Source: an uncultured Draconibacterium sp. (lineage in GTDB: Bacteria; Bacteroidota; Bacteroidia; Bacteroidales; Prolixibacteraceae). Taken from it: a stretch of 64,000 nt of DNA. The notes beneath the pieces are model-generated. The model worked only from the letters and a program-made list of their open reading frames with translations, made no database searches and was not told the DNA's origin. A program made the position numbers and the translations under genes. Positions 35,486 to 44,420 of the stretch are shown here, piece by piece. How positions within the stretch are numbered: the stretch's first letter is position 1; every line of letters starts with the position of its first letter. The DNA is taken from assembly GCF_913063105.1 (NCBI RefSeq), contig NZ_CAJXYQ010000007.1, positions 1 to 64,000 of the forward strand. The letters are read 5' to 3'.

Positions 35486-36349
35486 ATGGCACATGAGTTG
35501 AATGGCAGAGAGCGCCTGCCAAAGTGGATGAAGATGAAAATGCCTAAGGGAGAAAGTTACTCGAAGGTTAAAAACCTGGTGAATAAGCACGGCCTGCACA
35601 CTATTTGCACCAGCGGAAACTGCCCTAATATTGGTGAATGCTGGAACAGGGGAACAGCCACGTTTATGATTTTAGGAAATATCTGTACCCGTAAATGTAA
35701 ATTCTGTGCTGTACCTAATGGCCGGCCTTTGGCCCCTGATTTGGAAGAGCCCAAAAAACTGGCCGAATCGGTAAAGATTATGGGCGTAAAACATTGTGTG
35801 ATTACTTCGGTTGACCGCGACGATTTGGAAGACCAGGGTGCCGGAATCTGGGCTGAAACCATTCGCGAAGTAAAACGCGTAAACCCGGAAACAAAAATAG
35901 AGGTACTGATTCCCGATTTCAGGGGGAAAATGGAACTGGTACAACAAGTTATTGATGCCGGCCCGGATGTAATCTCGCACAACCTGGAAACCACCGAAGA
36001 ACGTACACCCTTTATCCGTTTTGCAGCAAAATACCGTCGTAGCCTGGATGTAATTAAATACGTTGCCGACAATTTCGGACGGGCAAAATCGGGCATTATG
36101 CTTGGCCTGGGCGAAAACCATGAAGATGTGTTAAAAACGATGGATGACTTGCTGGAAGCCGGCTGCAAAGTGATGACCATTGGCCAATACCTGGCACCAA
36201 CACCCAAACACATGCCGGTGGTTGAATACATTGAACCGGAGAAATTTGTGGAGTACCGCAACATTGGTATCCGTAAAGGCTTTAAATTTGTTGAAAGCTC
36301 GCCATTGGTGCGCAGTTCGTACCGAGCCGAGGAACATGTAAAAGCATAA
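35486..36349 (+). CDS. lipA: Lipoyl synthase
   Basis: 287 aa. CTSGNCPNIGEC (about 37-48) binds the auxiliary iron-sulfur cluster and CTRKCKFC (about 66-73) is the radical-SAM motif CxxxCxxC. The C-terminal RSSY (about 276) supplies the serine ligand of the auxiliary cluster. It inserts two sulfurs into octanoyl groups on lipoyl domains. lipB follows after 139 bp, and a lipoate ligase lies at 48756, so both de novo and salvage lipoylation are encoded here. Confidence 0.97.
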   Translation: MAHELNGRERLPKWMKMKMPKGESYSKVKNLVNKHGLHTICTSGNCPNIGECWNRGTATFMILGNICTRKCKFCAVPNGRPLAPDLEEPKKLAESVKIMGVKHCVITSVDRDDLEDQGAGIWAETIREVKRVNPETKIEVLIPDFRGKMELVQQVIDAGPDVISHNLETTEERTPFIRFAAKYRRSLDVIKYVADNFGRAKSGIMLGLGENHEDVLKTMDDLLEAGCKVMTIGQYLAPTPKHMPVVEYIEPEKFVEYRNIGIRKGFKFVESSPLVRSSYRAEEHVKA

Positions 36350-36488
36350 GCAGGAGCTTTGCCCGCTACCGCAATTACCAGTTTATCAACTTAACAATAA
36401 AACAATTTCGCAATAAAAAGAAATGTGTTACAGCTTGAGGTTAAAATCCACAGCTTTCGCAATGTAACAAGTAGTTAATAACAAAAAA

Positions 36489-37157
36489 ATGGCAAATTTC
36501 AATTACGTCGATCTGGGAACAAAAGAATACAAAGCGTGCTGGGACTACCAGGAAGAACGCCTGTTGGAACTCACCACACAAAAACGCAGCACGGGCCAAC
36601 CTACTGCCGACAATCATTTTATTTTAGTTGAACATCCGCACGTTTATACATTGGGCAAAAGCGGCGACGAGGCCAATATGATGGCCAATGCCGATTTCCT
36701 GAAAAAAATTGAAGCGACCTATTTTAAAATAAACCGCGGTGGCGATATTACTTACCACGGACCGGGGCAGCTGGTGGGTTACCCTATTATCGACCTGGAG
36801 AATTACAAAATTGGTGTGCGCGAGTACATTGAAAAAATGGAGGATGCCATTATTGCAACCGTTGCCGAATATGGACTGGAAGCCGGAAGGAAGGAAGGAG
36901 CTACCGGTGTATGGCTGCAAGCCGACCACAAAGTGCGGGCCCGAAAAATATGCGCCATTGGCGTTCGCGTGAGCCGCTACGTTACCATGCACGGTTTTGC
37001 CCTTAATGTAAATACCGATATGCGCTACTACAACTACATTAACCCTTGCGGTTTTGCCTCGTCGGCAGTAACATCCATACAACAAGAGCTGGGCAGAGAA
37101 ATTTCGATGGAGGAAGTAAAAGAAATCGTAAAAAAGAAATTTAACAAAGCTTATTAA
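36489..37157 (+). CDS. lipB: Octanoyltransferase
   Basis: 222 aa. RGGDITYHGPGQLVGYPI (about 82-99) is the family signature; the acyl-Cys is in NPCGF (about 181-185) and the catalytic Lys in ARKICAIGVRVSRYVTMHG. It moves octanoate from acyl carrier protein to lipoyl domains, the step before LipA. Its last four bases overlap the end of the convergent thymidylate synthase-like gene. Confidence 0.96.
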   Translation: MANFNYVDLGTKEYKACWDYQEERLLELTTQKRSTGQPTADNHFILVEHPHVYTLGKSGDEANMMANADFLKKIEATYFKINRGGDITYHGPGQLVGYPIIDLENYKIGVREYIEKMEDAIIATVAEYGLEAGRKEGATGVWLQADHKVRARKICAIGVRVSRYVTMHGFALNVNTDMRYYNYINPCGFASSAVTSIQQELGREISMEEVKEIVKKKFNKAY

Positions 37158-38035
37158 GCACCTGTTTCTTTTATACGTTTAACAATTTCGGCTTCTGCCT
37201 TAAGATAGGCCTCCCGAATAATCGGGTCGTTAAACTTCATGGTACGCTCTTCAAAAGCCATATCGTTTATGCGTTCAAACAAACGCTCCTTGGCCGTGCG
37301 AATATCTTTGCCATAAATATGGTACGAATCGGCCTGCCAGTTCATACGGCCAAGTTTTACTGTTTTTCCTGTTTTCTCAGCAATCCCGGCTGCTATAATA
37401 TCTTTACTGAACTGAATAAAGCCAAACATATTCAGGAAACCGGCATTCCAGGCATCGTTACTGCGGTAACGGATATTACTATTTAACCAATACACGCCGT
37501 CTTCGTCTTCCAGAATACGGTACCACAACGACTGCAAACTTGGCGGATCGTCGCAGGTAAAATCAATATTGGGCATCCAGGTAATCATTTGCGCCTGGCG
37601 CGTAAACGGCTGTTCCGCCAATTTATTAATTACATTTTCTATCTGATCAACTTTAAACGCCCCCTGCTCTTTTGATTCTCCTTCAACCAGTTCTTTCCAT
37701 ACGCCATACTTTCGCAACCGGCCATGGTAGGTGTATTCCGGTCTCTTATCATCGGGGTCGTTCATGTTTTTTACCAGGTGATCTTTTAGTCCCTCCAGCT
37801 CCAGCACATATTCGCGCAAACTGTCAACACCTCCCGGAAAAGCCATATGTACCATCGGGTCGCTTTCGGGTTCCTGAATGGTTAAATTCATCGTGCAGTC
37901 AATACTCAGCGGATCTCCCGGTTTATCGTATTGGGTTTTAAAACGTGTTCCTTTTCCGTACAAATAAATAAGTGCCGTTTCGTAGGCTTCGGCCAAAGAT
38001 TTTCCTGTTACCGATATAACCGGGATGTTCTTCAT
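37154..38035 (-). CDS. Thymidylate synthase superfamily protein with a Cys-to-Ser change at the nucleophile site
   Basis: 293 aa. Residues about 165-265 carry the ThyA-type core: DDPPSLQSLWYRI, the R-S-N-D arginine/Asp motif in YRSNDAWNAGFLNMFG and the D-SYHIYG block near 248. Canonical ThyA has a catalytic Cys where this protein has Ser (PPSL); a Cys stands four residues earlier in FTCDD. The layout resembles archaeal-type enzymes more than E. coli ThyA. It may be a divergent dUMP or dCMP methylase or hydroxymethylase, or have a new activity. The superfamily call is firm; the reaction is not. It is single-gene, convergent with lipB. Confidence 0.78.
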   Translation of the reverse strand: MKNIPVISVTGKSLAEAYETALIYLYGKGTRFKTQYDKPGDPLSIDCTMNLTIQEPESDPMVHMAFPGGVDSLREYVLELEGLKDHLVKNMNDPDDKRPEYTYHGRLRKYGVWKELVEGESKEQGAFKVDQIENVINKLAEQPFTRQAQMITWMPNIDFTCDDPPSLQSLWYRILEDEDGVYWLNSNIRYRSNDAWNAGFLNMFGFIQFSKDIIAAGIAEKTGKTVKLGRMNWQADSYHIYGKDIRTAKERLFERINDMAFEERTMKFNDPIIREAYLKAEAEIVKRIKETGA

Positions 38036-38256
38036 TGCAATAAGTTTAGAGTTTCTGATAAACGTACATTTTTAAAGATAGAAAAATGGCAATGATTGCA
38101 CCTATTCATGAAAAAAAATTAAAGAAATGGTCTGAACAATCCACTTAGTTCTGTATTTTTTTAATAAGTATTTTAGTTCTTGCTAATTTATTTTTAATTC
38201 TTTTGTACTTTTAAGTCTTAAATTAACAGCATTTTTTAATCTATAACCAATTAAAC

Positions 38257-39525
38257 ATGAATACTAAACTTACTTCAAGGCGACGTTTTTTAAAAGGAGC
38301 ACTGGCGGCCGGTGCCGGCCTTGTTATTGTGCCGCGTCGCGTATTGGGCGGTAACGGATATCTTGCTCCATCCGATCAGTTAACAAAAGCTATTATTGGC
38401 ACAGGATCGATGGGCCGGGGCCATATTCCGTACGAGGGCACGCGGGTTGTTGCCATCTGTGATGTGGACAAATTACACCTGGAAAAAGCCCAGAGCCTTA
38501 TCGATTACCCAGTGAAACAATTTCGCGATTTTAGGGAAGTATGCCAACTGCCCGAAGTTGATATTGTGCACATTGCCACACCTCCACACTGGCACGGTAT
38601 TATGGCTGTTGAAGCAGCCAAAGCCGGAAAAGACATTTGGTGCGAAAAACCAATGACCCGCACGATAGGCGAAGGCAAAAGGGTAATGGAAGCAGTAAAT
38701 GCCCATGGCCGCATGTTCAGGTTAAATACCTGGTTTCGGTTTAAAGACCAGTTTTACGGACTGGGTACCGATGTTAAACCCTTAAAAAAAGTGATTGAAA
38801 GTGGGATTTTAGGCTGGCCACTAAAAGTTACCGTTAGCGGAATTACCGGCTACAACTGGAAATTTTACTGGCAAGGCAAACACAACCTGGCTCCGCAAGC
38901 AGTACCTGAAAACCTTGATTACGATAGGTGGTTGGGTCCTGCGCCTTACAAGCCCTATAATGTTGAACGTGTTCATGCCAATTTCCGTGGCTACTGGGAT
39001 TACGATGGTGGCGGACTGGGCGACATGGGGCAGCACTACCTCGATCCGGTTCAGTACATGCTGGAAAAAGACCATACCAGCCCCGTAAAAATTGAGGTGG
39101 ACACCCCGCAACAACATTACGATGCCGTGGGTACCTGGCAACGGGTAACCTACACTTATGCCGATGGTTGCCAGATCATTCTGGATGGCGAGAACCGCGA
39201 CAAAGATGCCGCCTACATTGAAGGCCCCAACGGCAAAATCTACCAGGGATTCCGCTCAGATATCCCCAACCTGCAAAGCTTTATAAAAACCCTGCCTGAA
39301 CCTGAACCTCAGATCGGTATTTTCTCTGAATCGGTAAAATCGCGCAAAAAGTTTGCACTGAACGAAACCAATGGCTTCCGCTCCTCAACGCTGGTAAACC
39401 TGGGTATAATTGCCGTTCGGCTCGGACGCACCTTACATTTCGACCCCGACAAACTGGAATTTATAGATGACGAAGGGGCAAACCGTTTGATAAATCAACC
39501 CATGCGTGCACCGTGGACAATTTAA
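38257..39525 (+). CDS. Tat-exported Gfo/Idh/MocA family oxidoreductase
   Basis: 422 aa. Twin-arginine signal SRRRFLKGALAAGAG (about 7-21), Rossmann motif GTGSMGRGH (about 49-57), and EKPM (about 131-134), the conserved Lys-Pro of the family. The C-terminal domain includes GGGLGDMGQHYLD with the conserved His. Such periplasmic enzymes oxidise or reduce sugars with tightly bound NAD. Downstream by 28 bp is a DUF1080 protein, and 3-keto-glycoside hydrolase activity is reported for DUF1080, so a 3-keto-sugar route is likely. Confidence 0.87.
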   Translation: MNTKLTSRRRFLKGALAAGAGLVIVPRRVLGGNGYLAPSDQLTKAIIGTGSMGRGHIPYEGTRVVAICDVDKLHLEKAQSLIDYPVKQFRDFREVCQLPEVDIVHIATPPHWHGIMAVEAAKAGKDIWCEKPMTRTIGEGKRVMEAVNAHGRMFRLNTWFRFKDQFYGLGTDVKPLKKVIESGILGWPLKVTVSGITGYNWKFYWQGKHNLAPQAVPENLDYDRWLGPAPYKPYNVERVHANFRGYWDYDGGGLGDMGQHYLDPVQYMLEKDHTSPVKIEVDTPQQHYDAVGTWQRVTYTYADGCQIILDGENRDKDAAYIEGPNGKIYQGFRSDIPNLQSFIKTLPEPEPQIGIFSESVKSRKKFALNETNGFRSSTLVNLGIIAVRLGRTLHFDPDKLEFIDDEGANRLINQPMRAPWTI

Positions 39526-39553
39526 AGGATAAAGGATTATTGATAAAGGATTA

Positions 39554-42500
39554 ATGACAATTACAATGAAAAAATATATAATTCAAATAACTAGAATTTT
39601 ACTGTTAGCCTGCCTGAACATGGCCGGAATGGCGCAGGATAACAGAACACTCGACACTAAAATTGCCGATGTGTTGGCACAAATGCCTGCAAAAAATATC
39701 ACACACCGCGACAAAGCGATGAATGACATCTTTTTGATGGGCAACGAAGGTTTTCAGAAACTGGCAGCGCAACTTGTTCCTTTGGGAACCGGCGACGACA
39801 CAGCTGTGCGCTTTGCCCTAAACAGTTTTTCGCGTTATGCCAGCGCCTTTGGCAAGTGTAATGAACGAACTTTTGCCGAAGAGAACCTTTTAAAAGCACT
39901 GAATTCTGCTAATGATGTGGAAGTGAAAACTTTTCTTCTAAATCAATTAAACCTTGTTGCAGGCGAAAAAACGCTTGAGCAGATAAAAAGTTATTTAACA
40001 GAAGAGCAACTGGCCGAACCGGCAGCACAAACTATTTTATCTGCCGAAAATCCGAAAACAGCGGAAGTATTTTTGGCAGCTTTCCCAAAAACAAAAGGAG
40101 CAACACAAATGACGATTGTTCGGGCTTTAGGTGAGTTACAATGCCAGCGTGCTGTTCCGCTAATCACTCCTTTAGCAGTAGGAAAAGACGATCTCATGCA
40201 AAGAACTGCACTGGCGGCATTGGCAAATATCGGAGCTCCGGATTCATATAAAATCTTGCTAAATGCGGCATCAGATGTAAATTTTAAATACGATGCCACA
40301 AATGCTGCCGAAGCATTTCTGACTTACACCAGGCGTTTGGGCGAGCAAGACGAACTTGAATTAATGGAAAAAGCCTGCAAAGCTGTTTTTAAAGCTAATA
40401 CCGCAAGCAATCAAATGCATATTTATTCAGCCGCGCTTAGTATTTACGCCAAACACCTGGGTTACGAAGCCACTCCATTACTGCTAAAGGCCATTAACTC
40501 ACCCGATAAGGCATTTCGTTACGCGGTATTAAATATTGCTGAAAACCTGGGTGGCATTGCCGATACGCGAAAATGGATTGCCAAAGCCGAAACTGCCAGT
40601 GCTGAAGTAAAAGCAGATATCATTTCGATGTTAGGCCGACGTGGGTGCGAACAGGCAAGCAACTTTGTTTCGAGAAACCTTAATTCGGGCGCTGAAGTTG
40701 TTCGAACAGAAGCCATTTCTGCTTTGGCAAAACTACAGGGGAACAAGGCAATTGTAACATTAGCCACACATCTGGCACAAGGGAAAGACATCGAAGCAAC
40801 AACTAAAGTATTGAACACTCTGCTTGACAAAGAACATTTATACCTGATTGCCGAAAATCTTGACCAATCAACAGGAAAAACAAAAGCCGCTTTCATTGGT
40901 CTTATCGGAGCTAAAGCCGGCACGCAATATTTTGAAAAAATTCGGGCCGCCACTGCTTCTTCTGACGCAAATGAAAAAGCGGCTGCTTTTGCCGCACTCC
41001 AAAAAGTTTCAACCTACGAAAACACCAACGCACTGTTACAGTTATTGCTCGCTGTTGCTGAACCCTCAGAAATTACTGAAACACAAATGACCTTGATTGC
41101 TGCTGTTAACGGAGTTGCCAAAGAACAGGAGCCGGGGGGCAAGATCTTAAGCACATTGGAACAAACCGACAAAAAAGAACGACTTTTCCCAGTTCTACCT
41201 GCAATTGGAGGAGAAACATCGCTAAAAACACTCAGCAACTATTTTAACTCATCAAGCGGCGGGCAAAAAAAAGCGGCATTTACCGCTTTAAGCAAGTGGC
41301 AGGATTATGCAGCTGCAAAGCCTTTATTCGAAATCTGTAAATCAGGAAATACAACATTCAGTCAGGCAGCATTCGAAAGTTTTGTTCGGATGATAGCCGG
41401 GGCTAATCTGCCCGACGACCAGAAACTACTGCAATACCGAAAAATAATGAAATATGCCACCTCTGCCGACAATCAGAACAATGTGATTGCAGCAATCGGA
41501 CGCTTAAAAACCTTTCTTTCGTTGGTTTACCTCGAGCAATATTTAAACGATGATGCACTGGCAAGCACAACGTCACGTGCAATTATGAATATTGCGATGC
41601 CGAACAGCGAAGGAGAAGGTGGTTTTTCGGGCGATATTGTACGGCGCATATTGGAAAAAGCTGAGCAAGCATTAAGTGGTGAAGACAGCGCTTACGATAA
41701 AATAAATATACAAAACTACCTGAAAACCATGCCCCGGGGCAAAGGATTTGCCGCAATGTTTAACGGCAAGAATCTGGAAGGCTGGCAGGGAATGATTGCC
41801 GGCGGAAATCCTATTGCCATTGCCAAACTCAGCGATGCAGAGCGCGCGAAAGAGCAGGAAGCAGCAAACATTAAAATGCACGAGAACTGGAGTGTTAAAG
41901 ACGGTATGATTATTTTTAACGGACACGGAGCAAACCTGGTTTCAAAAAAAATATACAAGGATTTTGAACTTATTGTTGACTGGCGAATCAGCAAAAAAGG
42001 CGACAGCGGAATTTATTTACGGGGCACGCCACAAGTGCAAATATGGGACACTTCGCGCGTTGAAGTAGGTGCCCAGGTGGGTTCGGGCGGTTTGTACAAC
42101 AACAATGCAAATAATGTGCGTAATCCGCTGCAGGTGGCCGACAACCCCATTAACGAGTGGAATACTTTCCGCATTACAATGGTGGACGAGCAGGTAACGG
42201 TTTATCTGAACGGTGTACTGGTGGTTGACAATGTAAAAATGGACAATTACTGGGACCGCAGCCTCCCTATTTTCAGCGAAGGAACCATTGAGCTGCAGGC
42301 GCATGGCAACGAGCTGGCTTTCCGCGATGTGTATGTACGCGAAATTAACAGCAAAGAAATAGGCCTAACCCAGAAAGAGATCGACGAAGGTTTTGTTTCC
42401 TTGTTTAACGGGAAAAACCTTGATGGCTGGCAGGGCAATAAAACAGACTACTATGCCCAAAACGGCGAGCTGGTGGTAAATCCTAAAATGGGTGGCCACG

Positions 42501-42967
42501 GCAACCTGTTTACCGAAAAAGAATACAGCGATTTTGTTTTTCGTTTTGAGTTTAAGCTAACACAGGGCGCCAACAATGGTCTGGGAATTCGCACACCTCT
42601 TGAAGGCGATGCCGCTTATGTTGGCATGGAACTCCAAATTCTGGATAACACCGCGCCAATATACGCCAGGTTGAAAGATTACCAATACCACGGATCGGTT
42701 TACGGTACAATTGCGGCAAAACGTGGTTTTCAGCAACCGGTTGGCGAATGGAATAAACAAGAAGTGATTGTTAAAGGCACACAAATAAAAGTGACACTAA
42801 ACGATGAAGTAATCCTTGATGGTGACATTGCCGAAGCCCGCGAAAACGGCACCCGCGATGGGCGCGAACATCCCGGCTTGCAACGTAACAAAGGTTATAT
42901 CGGGTTTCTGGGCCACGGTTCAGAACTGTTTTTCCGGAATATCAGAATCAAGGATTTGAGCGAATAA
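39554..42967 (+). CDS. HEAT-repeat protein with two C-terminal DUF1080 (3-keto-disaccharide hydrolase-like) domains
   Basis: 1137 aa; ATG at 39554 with AAAGGA close upstream, or ATG at 39566 (MKKYII), which gives a neater signal peptide. Residues about 30-725 are alpha-helical repeats of HEAT type. Residues about 728-915 and 938-1135 are two DUF1080 domains, each opening with LFNGKNLDGWQG or MFNGKNLEGWQG and ending with a beta-jelly-roll ..ELFFRNIRIKDL or ELAFRDVYVREI. The gene follows a Gfo/Idh/MocA oxidoreductase by 28 bp. Two catalytic-like domains on a HEAT scaffold are unusual in length. Confidence 0.87.
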   Translation: MTITMKKYIIQITRILLLACLNMAGMAQDNRTLDTKIADVLAQMPAKNITHRDKAMNDIFLMGNEGFQKLAAQLVPLGTGDDTAVRFALNSFSRYASAFGKCNERTFAEENLLKALNSANDVEVKTFLLNQLNLVAGEKTLEQIKSYLTEEQLAEPAAQTILSAENPKTAEVFLAAFPKTKGATQMTIVRALGELQCQRAVPLITPLAVGKDDLMQRTALAALANIGAPDSYKILLNAASDVNFKYDATNAAEAFLTYTRRLGEQDELELMEKACKAVFKANTASNQMHIYSAALSIYAKHLGYEATPLLLKAINSPDKAFRYAVLNIAENLGGIADTRKWIAKAETASAEVKADIISMLGRRGCEQASNFVSRNLNSGAEVVRTEAISALAKLQGNKAIVTLATHLAQGKDIEATTKVLNTLLDKEHLYLIAENLDQSTGKTKAAFIGLIGAKAGTQYFEKIRAATASSDANEKAAAFAALQKVSTYENTNALLQLLLAVAEPSEITETQMTLIAAVNGVAKEQEPGGKILSTLEQTDKKERLFPVLPAIGGETSLKTLSNYFNSSSGGQKKAAFTALSKWQDYAAAKPLFEICKSGNTTFSQAAFESFVRMIAGANLPDDQKLLQYRKIMKYATSADNQNNVIAAIGRLKTFLSLVYLEQYLNDDALASTTSRAIMNIAMPNSEGEGGFSGDIVRRILEKAEQALSGEDSAYDKINIQNYLKTMPRGKGFAAMFNGKNLEGWQGMIAGGNPIAIAKLSDAERAKEQEAANIKMHENWSVKDGMIIFNGHGANLVSKKIYKDFELIVDWRISKKGDSGIYLRGTPQVQIWDTSRVEVGAQVGSGGLYNNNANNVRNPLQVADNPINEWNTFRITMVDEQVTVYLNGVLVVDNVKMDNYWDRSLPIFSEGTIELQAHGNELAFRDVYVREINSKEIGLTQKEIDEGFVSLFNGKNLDGWQGNKTDYYAQNGELVVNPKMGGHGNLFTEKEYSDFVFRFEFKLTQGANNGLGIRTPLEGDAAYVGMELQILDNTAPIYARLKDYQYHGSVYGTIAAKRGFQQPVGEWNKQEVIVKGTQIKVTLNDEVILDGDIAEARENGTRDGREHPGLQRNKGYIGFLGHGSELFFRNIRIKDLSE

Positions 42968-42989
42968 TCAATTAATTCAACAAAATAAA

Positions 42990-43028
42990 AATAGCGATAG
43001 CTTTTCCCGGTTTCAGGCTGTCGCTATT
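42990..43028 (+). terminator. Intrinsic terminator after the DUF1080 gene
   Basis: Stem AATAGCGAtAGC / GCTgTCGCTATT with a 15-nt loop, followed by CTTTTAT. Confidence 0.75.
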
Positions 43029-43062
43029 CTTTTATACAAATAACAATTTACAGCTATACAGG

Positions 43063-43355
43063 TCTCCTGCAGCCGTGTAATTCCTCAGAAAACATTTTTG
43101 CTCCTTTCCTGCAGCGCCGCATCCTGCAAGAAATTCTTTTGGAAGGCTTCCTGCAAACAGCATCTCCGAAAAAACTTTTTTGGGAGGCTTCCTGAAGCTG
43201 TGTATCAGGCAGAAAATTTCGTGGCGTGCCTCCCGCAGCACTGCAACATAGCTCCAAACATTGTCAGACCCCTCTTGCAACATTGCATCACGGGTCTATA
43301 CTTTATGGCTTGCCTGTTGCAAAACTGCGGCAGCGTAAAAATTAGTATGAATTTA
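43063..43355. repeat. Seven-unit degenerate tandem array, 42-bp period
   Basis: A core CTTCCTGCA (also TCTCCTGCA, CTCCCGCAG, CTCTTGCAA, CTGTTGCAA) recurs at 43063, 43105, 43147, 43188, 43230, 43272 and 43314; all steps are 42 bp except one of 41. Each unit then has a CAT-like and an A/T-rich part. Both strands stay open in one frame because 42 is a multiple of 3, giving 122- and 67-codon frames that I regard as spurious. There is no unique-spacer structure. Confidence 0.8.
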
Positions 43356-43431
43356 TATGCCTTGACTTGCAGCACACCCATAAAAAGTTTTGGAGTAGGT
43401 AAACCGGGAGTCACCGGCTCAGAAGAAGGAA

Positions 43432-43674
43432 TTATACCGGGCAGCAATTCGAAATCTTTAGGTTAAAAACAGCCGGACTTTGTACAAACACCTGTTCCAT
43501 TGCCAGCGCTAGCGCCTGCATAATATCGGACAATTCGCCTGTTAATATACTGCTCATTTTGCCGGGCTCAACTTCAATAGTTTTGTTGTTTGCCAAAAGC
43601 GACAAAAAAGTATCTACCGGTTTTTCAAAATCGTCACTCAGCGGGTAAAGACTTATTTCAACAGCAACTTGCAT
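43432..43674 (-). CDS. MTH1187/YkoF-like thiamine-binding family protein
   Basis: 80 aa. MQVAVEISLYPL and the following pattern of a single ferredoxin-like fold (GKMSSILTGELSDIMQALALAMEQVF) fit the MTH1187 family, single-domain relatives of YkoF that form tetramers and bind hydroxymethylpyrimidine or thiamine. Its start is 2 bp from the stop of the methyltransferase gene, so they form an operon. Transcription would run on into the 42-bp array. Ligand not shown. Confidence 0.75.
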   Translation of the reverse strand: MQVAVEISLYPLSDDFEKPVDTFLSLLANNKTIEVEPGKMSSILTGELSDIMQALALAMEQVFVQSPAVFNLKISNCCPV

Positions 43675-43676
43675 GA

Positions 43677-44321
43677 TTATTTGTTTTTCTGAACCAGCGC
43701 AACCATAAAAGCCGGTTCGTGATTATCTTTCTCAGTAGTTCGATCCATTACCTTGAAATCGGGTGCAAAATGCACTCCTGCTGTAAGTTCCGGAGTTCCG
43801 AACTTGCTTAAGGCTTTCTTCAGGCTGTCGGGAACAAAGAAGGCAGCATTTTTAAATACCGGATCGTTGGCAGCATTTTTGGCCAGCTGCGAGTTTCCGT
43901 TCAGGCAACCCAGCAAAAGCCAGCCTCCGGGCCTTAGCACGCGCATCACTTCTTCCAGCACTTTTTCTTTGCTGTTAACAAATTCCATCATGGTAACCGA
44001 AGCCAGCACATCAAAACTTTCGTTTTTAAAAGGCAGCGCTTCGGCATCGGCTTTTAATATTTCGGCATCAAGCCCTTTAGCAAAAGCCTCCTTCAGCATC
44101 ACATCCGAAACGTCGGCGGCAACAACATCAAATCCCTCATTTACAAATAGCGCTGTCCAGTGGCCGGTACCACAGCCCAGTTCCAGCATTTTTCCTCCTG
44201 GAACCTTTTTCAGCGCATCGCTAATGAGTTTTTCTTCTATTTCATCAACTTCTTTCCCTGCTGCAGTTTGATAATAGGCATCGTAGGCCCCTGCTATTTC
44301 TTCATTTAAAAATACGTTCAT
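43677..44321 (-). CDS. Class I SAM-dependent methyltransferase
   Basis: 214 aa. SAM motif LELGCGTGHWTALF (about 46-59), acidic VVAADVSDVM (about 67-76), DAEALPF (about 91-97) and RVLRPGGWLLLG (about 125-136) define the Methyltransf_11 type. The substrate is not given by the sequence. It is co-transcribed with the 43432 gene (2 bp apart). Upstream are twin palindromes (44355-44399) that could regulate it. Confidence 0.87.
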   Translation of the reverse strand: MNVFLNEEIAGAYDAYYQTAAGKEVDEIEEKLISDALKKVPGGKMLELGCGTGHWTALFVNEGFDVVAADVSDVMLKEAFAKGLDAEILKADAEALPFKNESFDVLASVTMMEFVNSKEKVLEEVMRVLRPGGWLLLGCLNGNSQLAKNAANDPVFKNAAFFVPDSLKKALSKFGTPELTAGVHFAPDFKVMDRTTEKDNHEPAFMVALVQKNK

Positions 44322-44354
44322 TTTTCCCGGTTTTGCTTATCACTTCTCTCAAAC

Positions 44355-44399
44355 AAAGATGCCATCTTTCTACTTAACGTAAATAAAGATGGCATCTTT
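44355..44399. promoter_or_regulatory. Twin 15-bp palindromes, likely operator or hairpin
   Basis: AAAGATGCCATCTTT at 44355 and AAAGATGGCATCTTT at 44385 are each perfect palindromes around a central base, 30 bp apart start to start (three helical turns). Together they also form one larger inverted repeat. They lie between the PhnA gene stop and the methyltransferase start. Confidence 0.65.
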
Positions 44400-44420
44400 T
44401 CATAAAAGAATAATCTGTTG

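Noticed and set aside
1192..43355. CRISPR array reading of the two tandem arrays
   Set aside because: There are no constant repeats with unique spacers, the units are contiguous and degenerate, and no cas genes occur.
43098..43466. 122-codon plus-strand frame and two minus-strand frames over the 42-bp array
   Set aside because: The period is a multiple of 3, so open frames arise by chance on both strands; the encoded repeats are Cys-rich and unlike a known protein.
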